NCBI RefSeq assembly: GCF_014694315.1
Contig: NZ_JAAOXD010000003.1
Location: 526,929-590,928 of the forward strand
DNA length: 64,000 nt
Direction of reading: 5' to 3'
Origin: Arthrobacter ipis
Lineage (GTDB): Bacteria; Actinomycetota; Actinomycetes; Actinomycetales; Micrococcaceae
Positions 44,478 through 52,100 of the stretch are shown here, one piece after another. The position numbers and the translations under genes were made by a program. The notes under the pieces are model-generated. The model searched no databases and was not told the origin of the DNA. It saw only the letters and a program-made list of their open reading frames with translations. Within the stretch, counting starts at the first letter, position 1. Every line of letters starts with the position of its first letter.

Positions 44478-44510
44478 CTCAATGAGGTAATACCTAAGTT
44501 AGAGGCCGAA

Positions 44511-44552
44511 GGTGTGTGAACGCTTCGACCAACATGTGAGCTTCCTGTGAAC
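44511..44552 (-). promoter_or_regulatory. Direct-repeat activator-like site upstream of RNA unit 2
   Basis: On the minus strand the units are GTTCACAGGAA, GCTCACATGTT and, after nine bases, GTTCACACACC. The 11-base periodicity and TTCAC core resemble actinobacterial PHO boxes bound by PhoP. The nearest unit would lie about 35-45 bases upstream of the expected 5' end of RNA unit 2. On the other strand the same sites are 45-85 bases upstream of proC. The assignment is tentative. Confidence 0.35.
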
Positions 44553-44596
44553 GGCCGCGGACTGCATCGGGCGCGATGAACTGCAATGATGGAGCA

Positions 44597-45430
44597 ATGA
44601 GCAACCGAATCGCATTCCTTGGCTGTGGATCAATGAACGAGGCCATTCTGGGCGGCCTGCTGGAGAGCGGCACGGATCCCATGGAGATCGTGGCCACCGT
44701 CCGGCGCGCGGAGCGGGCAGCGGAGCTGGCCGAACGGCACACGGGCATCACGGCCATCGCCGGCAGCGAAGAGCCCGACAACAACAAGCAGGCGGCGAAG
44801 GGTGCCGGCGTCGTGATTCTCGGCGTGAAGCCTGTGGGTATCGCCGAGCTTGCCCGGGAAGTGAGCGGCTCGCTCTCTCCTGATGCGATCGTCATCAGCG
44901 TTGCCGCCGCCGTCTCCATCGCCCAGCTCGAAGCCGCCCTGCCGCCGGGCCAGCCCGTGATCAGGACGATGCCCAACACCCCGGCGAAGCTGGGCCGCGG
45001 AGTGGTCTCGGTGTCCGCCGGCACCAACTGCTCGCCCGAGCAGCTCAAGCGGGCAAAAGACATTCTCGGCGCGGTGGGGACCGTCGTCGAAATCCCCGAG
45101 GAACAGGTGGACGCGCTCGGCGCCATCAGCGGCTCAGGCCCGGCCTACGCGTTCTACCTGGCCGAGGCCATGGCCGCCGCCGGCGTTGAACTCGGCCTCG
45201 ACAAGGAGCTGGCGCTCCTGCTGGCACGCGAAACCGTGGCCGGAGCAGGCCTCATGCTTGCGGAACCGGGCGCCGAACCCTCTGCCCTGCGCAAAGCCGT
45301 GACAAGCCCCAACGGCACCACCGAGCGTGCCATCGCCACGTTCGATGACCGCGGCATGCCGGCCATCATCGCCGCGGGCGCACGCGCCGCGGCCGACCGC
45401 GCCGCCGAGATCACCAAGCAGCTCGGCTAG
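44597..45430 (+). CDS. proC: Pyrroline-5-carboxylate reductase
   Basis: A 277-residue enzyme for the last step of proline synthesis, reducing pyrroline-5-carboxylate with NAD(P)H. The N-terminal Rossmann motif is FLGCGSMNEAILGGL (about 7-21); the P5CR signature near the end of the catalytic domain reads LLARETVAGAGLML with the TSPNGTT element. The ATG at 44597 has GGAG upstream; an in-frame ATG seven codons earlier does not. A dispersed palindrome follows the stop codon, between this gene and the convergent trkA gene. Confidence 0.95.
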   Translation: MSNRIAFLGCGSMNEAILGGLLESGTDPMEIVATVRRAERAAELAERHTGITAIAGSEEPDNNKQAAKGAGVVILGVKPVGIAELAREVSGSLSPDAIVISVAAAVSIAQLEAALPPGQPVIRTMPNTPAKLGRGVVSVSAGTNCSPEQLKRAKDILGAVGTVVEIPEEQVDALGAISGSGPAYAFYLAEAMAAAGVELGLDKELALLLARETVAGAGLMLAEPGAEPSALRKAVTSPNGTTERAIATFDDRGMPAIIAAGARAAADRAAEITKQLG

Positions 45431-45450
45431 TCCCCACCCGCTCAAAAATT

Positions 45451-45513
45451 GGAGTTTCGTCCAGATACCGTGACTTAAAGGCCCTTTAGGGCCCGATATC
45501 TGGACAAAAACTC
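45451..45513. repeat. Dispersed palindrome family A, full copy (proC/trkA)
   Basis: Outer arms 45451-45467 (GGAGTTTCGTCCAGATA) and 45497-45513 (TATCTGGACAAAAACTC) pair with few mismatches; GGCCCTTTAGGGCC at 45481-45494 is an inner palindrome. It lies between convergent genes and probably terminates both. Related copies are at 52023-52086 and 56636-56672. Short GC-rich direct repeats follow (GCGATAGCGG twice at 45564-45583). Confidence 0.75.
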
Positions 45514-45618
45514 TGCCGACGGCGGGCCGCGCGTTGCGGACGACGGCGGGCCGGCCGTCGTCGAGCGATAGCGGGCGATAGCGGGCGCGCCGTCGTCGGG
45601 CGCGTTACGGACCGCCCG

Positions 45619-46305
45619 CTACGGCCGGGCGGCGAACCGCTCCAGCAGGTCCACGTGGCCGGAAACGATCAGCATGTCGCGGGCCGACACCTTGGTCTCG
45701 GGGCGGGCGTAGGTAAAGTCCTCGCCCGGGGACTTCACGCCCACGATAGTCACGCCGTATTTTGACCGGACCTTGGACTCGTCCAGCGTGAAACCGACCG
45801 TTTCACGCGGGGGATACATCTTCACAATCGCAAAGTCGTCGTCGAACTCGATGAAGTCCAGCATGCGCCCGGAGACCAGGTGCGCCGCACGGACGCCGGC
45901 GTCGGCCTCGGGGTAGATGACGTGGTTGGCGCCGATGCGGGTAAGGATCTTGCCATGGGAGGGCGTGATCGCCTTGACCCACAGGTGCTCGATGCCGAGG
46001 TCCACGAGGTTCACGGTGATGAGCACCGAGGACTCGATGGACGTCCCCACGCCCACCACGGCCGAGCTGAACTCCTGTGCACCCAGCTGGCGCAGCGCGT
46101 CGATGTTGGTGGCGTCCGCCTCCACCACGTGGGTCAGGACGGGCGACCACTTTTGGACCAGGGACCTGTCGCGTTCGATGGCCAGCACCTCCCGGCCCTG
46201 CTTCACCAGCTGCTCGGCAGTGGAGGCGCCGAAGCGGCCCAGCCCGATCACCAGTACCGGCGCGTTGTGGGCGGGGCGGTTGGGGGCGCCTGACGAATTA
46301 GCCAA
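45619..46305 (-). CDS. trkA: TrkA/KtrA-type potassium uptake regulator
   Basis: A 228-residue cytoplasmic RCK protein gating the adjacent channel. The N-terminal NAD-binding turn is LVIGLGRFGAS, the acidic end of strand 2 IERD, and a C-terminal RCK_C domain ends the protein. The start is placed at TTG 46305: GAGAGG lies seven bases upstream and the TTG overlaps the end of the channel gene by eight bases, so translation is coupled. The frame stays open 22 codons further but inside the channel gene. Confidence 0.9.
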   Translation of the reverse strand: MANSSGAPNRPAHNAPVLVIGLGRFGASTAEQLVKQGREVLAIERDRSLVQKWSPVLTHVVEADATNIDALRQLGAQEFSSAVVGVGTSIESSVLITVNLVDLGIEHLWVKAITPSHGKILTRIGANHVIYPEADAGVRAAHLVSGRMLDFIEFDDDFAIVKMYPPRETVGFTLDESKVRSKYGVTIVGVKSPGEDFTYARPETKVSARDMLIVSGHVDLLERFAARP

Positions 46306-47731
46306 TGATTGGCCTCTCTTCCGGGTAGTGGTACAGCTGGCTGCGCTGGCGCAAGGCCAGGGCAGCGGCAAGCGTGACAGTGCCGACGCGGCCGGCGAAC
46401 ATCAGTGCCGACAGCACATACACGCCCTCAGGCGGCAGTTCGGCGCTGAGGTTTGTGCTGAGGCCCACCGTGGCGAAGGCTGAAATCGTTTCGAACAGCA
46501 CCCGGTCCAGGGATGCGCCGCTGATGTGCAGGAGCAGGAAGGCAGAGGCGGACACCAGCGTTGCGCCGGCAACGATCACGGAGATGGCCACGCGCATGGT
46601 GCCCTCGGGGATTGTGCGGCCGTAGACCTTGACGTCGGCGTCGCCGCGGGCTTCGGCGATGATGGCCAGGAACATGACGGCGATGGTGGTGACCTTGATG
46701 CCGCCGGCCGTTGAAGCGGAGCCGCCGCCGGCGAACATGAGGGCGTCGGTGAGCAGCATGGTGGTGGATTCCATCTGGTTCTGGTCCACCAGGTTGAAGC
46801 CGCCGGAGCGTGTCATGACGGAGGCGAAGAGCGAGTGCGTGATCTTGTCGCCAAGGTCCATGCCGCCGATGGTCCGGGTGTTGTCCCACTCCATGAGCGC
46901 CCACAGCACGGTTCCGGCCGCGAGCAGGATGAACGAAACCTGGATGGTGAGCTTCGTGTGCAGGTTCCACTTTTTCCAGTTGAGCCCGTTTTGCTGCAGG
47001 ACCATGACGACGGGGAAGCCGAGGCTGCCCAGGAACACGCCGAGCATGAGCGGGATGAGGATCCAGAGGTCTGTTTCGTAGGGGACTATGCCGTCCGAGT
47101 GCGGGGTGAAGCCGGCGTTGTTGAAGGACGAGATCGAGTAGAAGACGCCGTGCCAGACGGACTGCCAAAAGGGCTCGCCGAGGACCATGAAGCGCGGGAT
47201 CAAGGCGACCGCGAGGGTGGCCTCAATGACCACCGAGGTGGTGATGACGATCCGCAGCAGCGTACCCACCTCGCCAAGCCTGCCAGCGTTGTTCATGGCC
47301 TCCTGGGCGATGAGCTTGCCCCTTACGCCCAGCTTCTTGCTCACCATGAGGGCCAGCAGCGAGGCCAGCGTCAGCGTGCCGAGGCCCCCGACGAAGATAC
47401 CGACAAGGATGATCAGCTGGCCGAAGAAGGACCAGTGCACGGCGGTGGACACCACAGTCAGGCCCGTGACACAGACGGCCGAGACGGCGGTGAAGAGGGA
47501 CTGGTGGAGCGGGGTGAAGTCACCGGTTGCCGAGGAGGCCGGCAGCGACAGGAGGGCGGTGAAGAGGACGATGACCACCACGAAGGCGCTCAGGGCAAGA
47601 CGGGCCGGCGATGTGTTGGCAATGTCATCGATGAAGTCACGGATGCCCGTGAATATCCACAGGCCCTCACGCTCCGGCGGTGCGGGCTGCCAGCTGGCCG
47701 GGCTCTTGGACCTCGACTGGCTTTGGGTCAT
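46298..47731 (-). CDS. ktrB: TrkG/KtrB-type potassium channel subunit
   Basis: A 477-residue membrane protein of the Trk/Ktr/HKT family with four M1-P-M2 repeats. The first selectivity-filter region is SAVCVTGLTVV (about residues 85-95), the second SISSFNNAGF, the third GGSASTAGGIK and the fourth ISAFATVGLST, each with the conserved filter glycine. The start is ATG 47731 with GAGGA upstream; a far longer open frame continues over the acuC region and is not coding. Operon with trkA, and divergent from acuC. Role: Na+- or proton-coupled K+ uptake. Confidence 0.93.
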   Translation of the reverse strand: MTQSQSRSKSPASWQPAPPEREGLWIFTGIRDFIDDIANTSPARLALSAFVVVIVLFTALLSLPASSATGDFTPLHQSLFTAVSAVCVTGLTVVSTAVHWSFFGQLIILVGIFVGGLGTLTLASLLALMVSKKLGVRGKLIAQEAMNNAGRLGEVGTLLRIVITTSVVIEATLAVALIPRFMVLGEPFWQSVWHGVFYSISSFNNAGFTPHSDGIVPYETDLWILIPLMLGVFLGSLGFPVVMVLQQNGLNWKKWNLHTKLTIQVSFILLAAGTVLWALMEWDNTRTIGGMDLGDKITHSLFASVMTRSGGFNLVDQNQMESTTMLLTDALMFAGGGSASTAGGIKVTTIAVMFLAIIAEARGDADVKVYGRTIPEGTMRVAISVIVAGATLVSASAFLLLHISGASLDRVLFETISAFATVGLSTNLSAELPPEGVYVLSALMFAGRVGTVTLAAALALRQRSQLYHYPEERPIIG

Positions 47732-47836
47732 GTGCGGCTGTTCCTCGATTGACTCTGCTTCCTCCAGTAGTAAACCACTAAACACCGCGCCGTGGCCGGG
47801 CCTGGGAACAGACGGGGCTCCGGTAGCCTGTGAGTG

Positions 47837-49048
47837 ATGACACTCCAGCCCGGACTCAGCCTCCCCGCACTGCCAACGACGGTGGTGTGGGACGCCGCCA
47901 TGACGGCGTACAACTTCGGCCCGGGCCACCCCATGGCGCCTGAGCGCCTGGACCTGACAGCGCGGCTGGCCGGCAGCCTGGGCCTGCTGGATCTTGGGCA
48001 CGTCACCCTGGCGGCCCCGGACGTGGCCGACGACGGCGAGCTCACCACCGTGCACAGCCCCGACTTCGTGGCCGCGGTGCGCCGCGCCAGCGACGACCCG
48101 GCCGCCGCGGACGAGTCCTACGGGCTGGGCACCGAGGATGACCCCGCCTTTGCCGGCATGCACGAGGCTGCGGCGCGCCTGGCCGGCGGCTCCCTGCTCG
48201 CTGCGAACTCGATCCTGGACGGCTCGGCGGTCCGGGCCGTGAACTTCGGCGGCGGCCTCCACCATGCATCCCGGGACCGCGCCAGCGGCTTCTGCGTCTA
48301 CAACGATGCCGCCCTGGCCGTCCGGAAACTGCTCGACGGCGGCGTGCAGCGGGTGGCATATATCGACGTCGACGCCCACCACGGGGACGGGACGCAGAGC
48401 ATCTTCTGGGACGACCCCCGCGTTCTCACCATCTCGCTGCACGAAACCGGCATGTCCCTGTTCCCCGGCACCGGCTTCGCCAACGAGATTGGCGGCCCCG
48501 GAGCCCTCGGCAGCGCGGTGAACGTGGCACTGCCTGCTGGAACGGGTGACGCCGGCTGGCTGCGGGCGTTCCACGCCGTGGTCCCGCAGCTGGTGGGCGC
48601 GTTCGCGCCCGAGGTCATCGTCAGCCAGCACGGCTGCGACTCGCACCGGCTTGATCCCCTGACCCATTTGAACGTGAGTGTGGACGGACAGCGCGAGGCC
48701 GCCACCGCCGTCGCGAGCCTTGCAGCCCGGTACTGCGGAAACCGCTGGGTCGCGACCGGCGGCGGCGGTTACCACATCACGGGCGTTGTGCCGCGGACGT
48801 GGAGCCACCTGATTGGCATCGCTGCCAACCGGCCGGTGCCGCTGCGAACGCCCGTGCCTGAGGCGTGGCGGACGTACGTCCGCCAGCGCTACGGCGTCGA
48901 CACGCCGGAGCGCATGGGCGACGACGCCGGCGTCTGGTGGCGGTCGTGGGAGGTGGGCTTCGATCCCAACGACGACATCGACCGCACCGTGATGGCCACG
49001 CGCAAGGAAGTCTTCCCGCTGTACGGCCTTGATCCCTGGTTCGACTAG
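47837..49048 (+). CDS. acuC: AcuC-like class I (histone-type) deacetylase
   Basis: A 403-residue zinc-dependent deacetylase of the arginase/HDAC fold. Visible active-site elements: the His-His pair in GGLHHAS (142-143), metal ligands Asp179 and His181 in DVDAHHGDG, and Asp268 in QHGCDSH. In Bacillus AcuC deacetylates and activates acetyl-CoA synthetase; acs is 29 kb away here. ATG 47837 is chosen; a GTG directly before it is also possible. The stop codon lies inside the first of three tandem 17-bp repeats. Confidence 0.92.
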   Translation: MTLQPGLSLPALPTTVVWDAAMTAYNFGPGHPMAPERLDLTARLAGSLGLLDLGHVTLAAPDVADDGELTTVHSPDFVAAVRRASDDPAAADESYGLGTEDDPAFAGMHEAAARLAGGSLLAANSILDGSAVRAVNFGGGLHHASRDRASGFCVYNDAALAVRKLLDGGVQRVAYIDVDAHHGDGTQSIFWDDPRVLTISLHETGMSLFPGTGFANEIGGPGALGSAVNVALPAGTGDAGWLRAFHAVVPQLVGAFAPEVIVSQHGCDSHRLDPLTHLNVSVDGQREAATAVASLAARYCGNRWVATGGGGYHITGVVPRTWSHLIGIAANRPVPLRTPVPEAWRTYVRQRYGVDTPERMGDDAGVWWRSWEVGFDPNDDIDRTVMATRKEVFPLYGLDPWFD

Positions 49049-49084
49049 TTCTTTGGTTCGACTAGTTCCCTGGTTCGACTAGAT
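49034..49084. repeat. Triplicated 17-bp unit across the acuC stop codon
   Basis: CCCTGGTTCGACTAGTT (49034-49050), CTTTGGTTCGACTAGTT (49051-49067) and CCCTGGTTCGACTAGAT (49068-49084). Unit 1 contains the acuC terminal codons and TAG stop; units 2 and 3 repeat them downstream, each with an in-phase-like TAG. Slippage or tandem duplication is the likely origin. Confidence 0.9.
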
Positions 49085-49161
49085 CCGGTTTTCTTCACCG
49101 GGCCGGGCCACGGGCGAAATAGTAGATGCCATTCGGCGTATATGTCGCTAGGGTGGGTCTC

Positions 49162-49779
49162 ATGGTGACAGACGACGTATTTGCCGTCATTGCGGAGGCA
49201 ACGCGGCGCGACATTCTCGTGTCCCTCCAGGCGGGGGACAAGGCAGTGGGGGAGCTGGTCGAGGAGCTCGCCGCCAGCCAGCCCACCATCTCCAAACACC
49301 TCAAGGTGCTGCGTGAAGCCGACCTAGTGAGCATGCGCGCGCAGGGCCAGAAGCGCTACTACGCCCTCAATCGCAAACCGCTGGCGGGTGTGGCCAGCTG
49401 GCTGGAGACGTTCGACGTCGGACGCGCGGCTTCCGCCGCAGCGTCACCGGACGCCGCACCTCAGGAGGCCGACACTGTCGCAAGCCCGGCCGGAAGTCCT
49501 GCGCCCGCCGCGGCCAGCTCTGCCGCGGAAGTCCCGGACGCCTTCGCCGCAGCCGCCGCGGCACATGCCGGCAGCTCCCCGGACGACGCGACCCACGCAC
49601 CCGGGCGGCCGGCGAGCGGCCAGCTGAGTCCCGCCGTCGTGGTTCCCGGCGGACAGGTGCCCGGGAGCGCCGGCCAGGACGACACTGTGCCGCAGCAGAT
49701 CGGCCGCACCGTGGGCCGCGCCGCGACGAAGGCGGCCGACCTGCTGGCGAACCTGCCCAAGTTCGGCCGCAAAAAGTAA
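49162..49779 (+). CDS. ArsR-family regulator with Ala/Pro-rich tail
   Basis: A 205-residue protein. Residues 1-85 are a classic ArsR winged helix (FAVIAEATRRDILVSLQAG, LAASQPTISKHLKVLREADL, GQKRYYAL). No ArsR-type metal-binding CxC is present. Residues about 90-205 are a low-complexity Ala/Pro/Ser stretch ending in a short basic helix (RAATKAADLLANLPKFGRKK), an unusual extension. The ATG at 49162 has AGGGTGG upstream. Mostly found in actinobacteria as a housekeeping ArsR of unknown ligand. Confidence 0.85.
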   Translation: MVTDDVFAVIAEATRRDILVSLQAGDKAVGELVEELAASQPTISKHLKVLREADLVSMRAQGQKRYYALNRKPLAGVASWLETFDVGRAASAAASPDAAPQEADTVASPAGSPAPAAASSAAEVPDAFAAAAAAHAGSSPDDATHAPGRPASGQLSPAVVVPGGQVPGSAGQDDTVPQQIGRTVGRAATKAADLLANLPKFGRKK

Positions 49780-49786
49780 CCGCACA

Positions 49787-49848
49787 CAACTGACTCGCAT
49801 TTGTTGTCGTTATGAGGCCTCAAAACGACAACAAATGCGAGTCAGTTG
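49787..49848. repeat. 25-bp perfect inverted repeat (family C)
   Basis: Arms 49787-49811 and 49824-49848 are perfect complements beginning CAACTGACTCGCATTTG; the 12-base loop contains AGGCCT. It lies 8 bases after the ArsR stop codon and 11 bases before the lldD stop, between convergent genes. A half-copy, AACTGACACGCAT, occurs at 60016-60028. Confidence 0.85.
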
Positions 49849-49858
49849 CCGCAGCATG

Positions 49859-51193
49859 CTACTTGCCGAGGATCCGCACGTGCTCCGGGGTCAGCTCGGA
49901 AATACTGCTGACGCCGAGGAGCGCCATGGTGCGGGCCATGTCCTTTTCGAGGATCTGCAGGACGCGGTCGACGCCGGCCCGGCCGCCGGCCATGAGCCCG
50001 TACAGGTAGGCGCGGCCGATGAGCGTGAAGTCGGCGCCGAGGGCCAGGGCGGCGATGATGTCCGCGCCGCTCATGATGCCCGTGTCCAGCATGATCGCGG
50101 CGTTGCTGTTGTCCGCCTTGAGCGCCTGGGAAACTTCCGGGAGCAGGTGGAAGGGGATGGGGGCGCGGTCCAGTTGGCGGCCGCCGTGGTTGGACAGCAC
50201 TATGCCGTCGGCGCCATGGTCCACCACCTTGCGGGCGTCGTCCACGGTCTGGATTCCCTTGACCACGAGCTTCCCCTTCCAGGTTTCACGCAGCCAGTCC
50301 AGGTCCTCGAAGGTGAGGGTTGGGTCGAACATCGAGTTGATCAGGTCGGCCACCGTGCCCGTGTACCGCGAAAGCGACGCGAAGGTGAGCGGCTCGTGGG
50401 TGAGGAAGTTGAACCACCAGGCCGGCCGGTAGGACGCGTCCAGGACCGTCTTCAGCGTCAGGGCCGGCGGGATGGTCATGCCGTTGCGGACGTCTCGGAG
50501 GCGTGCCCCGGCGACGGCGGTGTCCACCGTGACCATCAGGGTATCGTTCCCGGCCTTGGCTGCCCGCTCAATCAGTTCGAGGGAGCGGTCCCGGTCCGTC
50601 CAGAGGTACAGCTGGAACCAGTTCCGGCCGTTGGGTGCCGCCGCGGCCACGTCCTCGATGGAGGCGGTGCCCATGGTGGAGAGCGTGTACGGGATGCCGG
50701 CGGCCTCGGCAGCCTGCGAGCCAGCGTATTCGCCTTCGGACTGCATCATCCGGGTGAAGCCGGTGGGTGCGATGCCCACGGGAAGCCGGGAGGTCTGGCC
50801 CAGAATGTCGGTGCTCAGGTCAATACTGGACACATTCCGCAGGATGCCCGGGCGGAACTCGATGTCCAGGAACGCCTCACGGGCACGCCGCAGGGTGATC
50901 TCTTCCTCTGCAGCGCCGTCCGTGTAGTCGAACGGCGCCTGGGGGGTGCGGCGCTTGGCGATGTCGCGCAGTTCCCAGACTGTGCTGGCACGGCTGAGCC
51001 GTGCTTCCTTGCTGAACTCGGGCTTCTTGAACTGCATCAGCGGGGCGAGGTCCGAGTACTTCGGGATGCGGCGCTTCAGGGCGGCCGGAGCGGCTGCCGC
51101 AGCGGCGCCGGTGGCGGGCCGGGTGGCCGGAATGTCCGTCGCGTCCGCGGCCGGGGTGGTCTCGGGGTTGCTCGGCTGGATGGTGTGGGTCAT
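49859..51193 (-). CDS. lldD: FMN-dependent L-lactate dehydrogenase
   Basis: A 444-residue alpha-hydroxy-acid dehydrogenase oxidising L-lactate to pyruvate at the membrane and feeding electrons to the quinone pool. Active-site His336 is in [15 protein letters not shown]-contact segments PVGIAPTGF and the C-terminal GRAYLYGL are present. The first 40 residues are an Ala/Thr-rich extension. ATG at 51193 has GGAGGA upstream. It is divergent from its probable regulator, with two TGTGGT-N3-ACCACA operators between. Glycolate-type oxidase is a less likely alternative. Confidence 0.93.
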   Translation of the reverse strand: MTHTIQPSNPETTPAADATDIPATRPATGAAAAAAPAALKRRIPKYSDLAPLMQFKKPEFSKEARLSRASTVWELRDIAKRRTPQAPFDYTDGAAEEEITLRRAREAFLDIEFRPGILRNVSSIDLSTDILGQTSRLPVGIAPTGFTRMMQSEGEYAGSQAAEAAGIPYTLSTMGTASIEDVAAAAPNGRNWFQLYLWTDRDRSLELIERAAKAGNDTLMVTVDTAVAGARLRDVRNGMTIPPALTLKTVLDASYRPAWWFNFLTHEPLTFASLSRYTGTVADLINSMFDPTLTFEDLDWLRETWKGKLVVKGIQTVDDARKVVDHGADGIVLSNHGGRQLDRAPIPFHLLPEVSQALKADNSNAAIMLDTGIMSGADIIAALALGADFTLIGRAYLYGLMAGGRAGVDRVLQILEKDMARTMALLGVSSISELTPEHVRILGK

Positions 51194-51243
51194 GGCTTTC
51201 CTCCGTGGGCATGCCGGGAGATGCTGAACAGAAGCCTCCCCGC

Positions 51244-51258
51244 TGTGGTCTAACCACA
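51244..51258. promoter_or_regulatory. FadR/LldR-type operator 1
   Basis: TGTGGTCTAACCACA, a perfect palindrome around three bases; the core TGGT-N3-ACCA is the FadR-subfamily GntR consensus. It lies about 50 bases upstream of lldD and 42 bases upstream of the regulator start. Confidence 0.85.
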
Positions 51259-51268
51259 CTCTAGAGCA

Positions 51269-51283
51269 TGTGGTCCAACCACA
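51269..51283. promoter_or_regulatory. FadR/LldR-type operator 2
   Basis: TGTGGTCCAACCACA, identical to operator 1 except one spacer base. The centres are 25 bases apart. It lies 17 bases before the ATG of the regulator gene, consistent with autoregulation. Confidence 0.85.
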
Positions 51284-51300
51284 TCAAGTACCATGGGCTC

Positions 51301-52011
51301 ATGCGCACGCACCAACTCGTCCTTCGGTGGATCGAGGACCAGCTCTCCGGCGGCCAGCTCGCCGTCGGTGGCCGCCTTCCGGCCGAACGGACCCTGGCCG
51401 AACAGCTCGGCGTCTCCCGCACTTCCGTCCGCGAAGCCATCCGGGTCCTCGAGGCCATGGGCGTGGTCCGGGCGGGCGTAGGTTCCGGTCCGGAGGCGGG
51501 AACGGTGGTGATCTCGGATCCGACGGCGGCACTCGGCTCCGCGCTGCGGCTGCACGTCGCCACGCAGCACCTGCCCGTGGAGGACGTAGTGGAGACCCGC
51601 GTGCTGCTCGAGTCCTGGGCGGCCGCCCGGGCCAGGCCGGATGCCCCCGAGCTCGACCTCGCCGGGGCGCTGCTCGACGACATGGACGAGGGGCACGCCG
51701 TCGACGACTTCCTTGCCCTGGACGTCCGCTTCCATCTGGCTCTCGCCGACGCCGCCGGCAACGCGGTTGTCAGCGCCATGATGGGGTCACTGCGCGAGGC
51801 CATCCAAGGGTACGCGGGGCAGCTGACCGCGAACCTGCCGGACTGGGACGTCACCGCCTCGCGCCTCCGGGCCGAGCACCGTGAGATCCTCGCGGCCATC
51901 CGGAAGGACGACGGCGGCCGGGCGGCCGAGCTTGTTGCCGCCCACATCCGGGGGTACTACAAAGAAGCCGGGCTGGGCCCGAAGGATTCGGACCCGGCCC
52001 GGCTTCCGTAG
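51301..52011 (+). CDS. lldR: GntR-family regulator, FadR subfamily (LldR-like)
   Basis: A 236-residue regulator: N-terminal winged helix (RLPAERTLAEQLGVSRTSVREAIRVLEAMG, residues about 25-60, shown by its two halves in this family) and a C-terminal all-helical FCD domain with conserved metal-site histidines (DVRFHLAL, AEHREIL, AAHIRGYY). The ATG at 51301 begins MRTHQL; an earlier in-frame ATG at 51268 would overlap operator 2. Divergent from lldD, so it probably represses lldD until L-lactate is present. Confidence 0.9.
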   Translation: MRTHQLVLRWIEDQLSGGQLAVGGRLPAERTLAEQLGVSRTSVREAIRVLEAMGVVRAGVGSGPEAGTVVISDPTAALGSALRLHVATQHLPVEDVVETRVLLESWAAARARPDAPELDLAGALLDDMDEGHAVDDFLALDVRFHLALADAAGNAVVSAMMGSLREAIQGYAGQLTANLPDWDVTASRLRAEHREILAAIRKDDGGRAAELVAAHIRGYYKEAGLGPKDSDPARLP

Positions 52012-52022
52012 CTGGCCTGGGT

Positions 52023-52086
52023 GGAGTTTTGGTCCAGTTGATGGCCCAAACGGGGTTTTAACTCGCGATATCTGGACAAAAACTCC
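52023..52086. repeat. Dispersed palindrome family A, full copy (lldR/GH3)
   Basis: Arms GGAGTTTTGGTCCAG (52023-52037) and CTGGACAAAAACTCC (52072-52086) pair with a single mismatch. The right arm with its flank TATCTGGACAAAAACTC is identical to the copy at 45497-45513. It lies between convergent genes. Confidence 0.8.
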
Positions 52087-52100
52087 AAGGCGAAGCGGAG

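Noticed and set aside
45540..45600. Coding or CRISPR-like meaning of the repeated GCGATAGCGG and GACGGCGGGCCG
   Set aside because: The repeats are short and directly adjacent, without spacers; simple GC-rich slippage explains them.
46298..48808. 836-codon version of the potassium channel
   Set aside because: The extra 359 codons lie opposite acuC and are low in recognisable sequence; ATG 47731 with GAGGA gives the normal family length.
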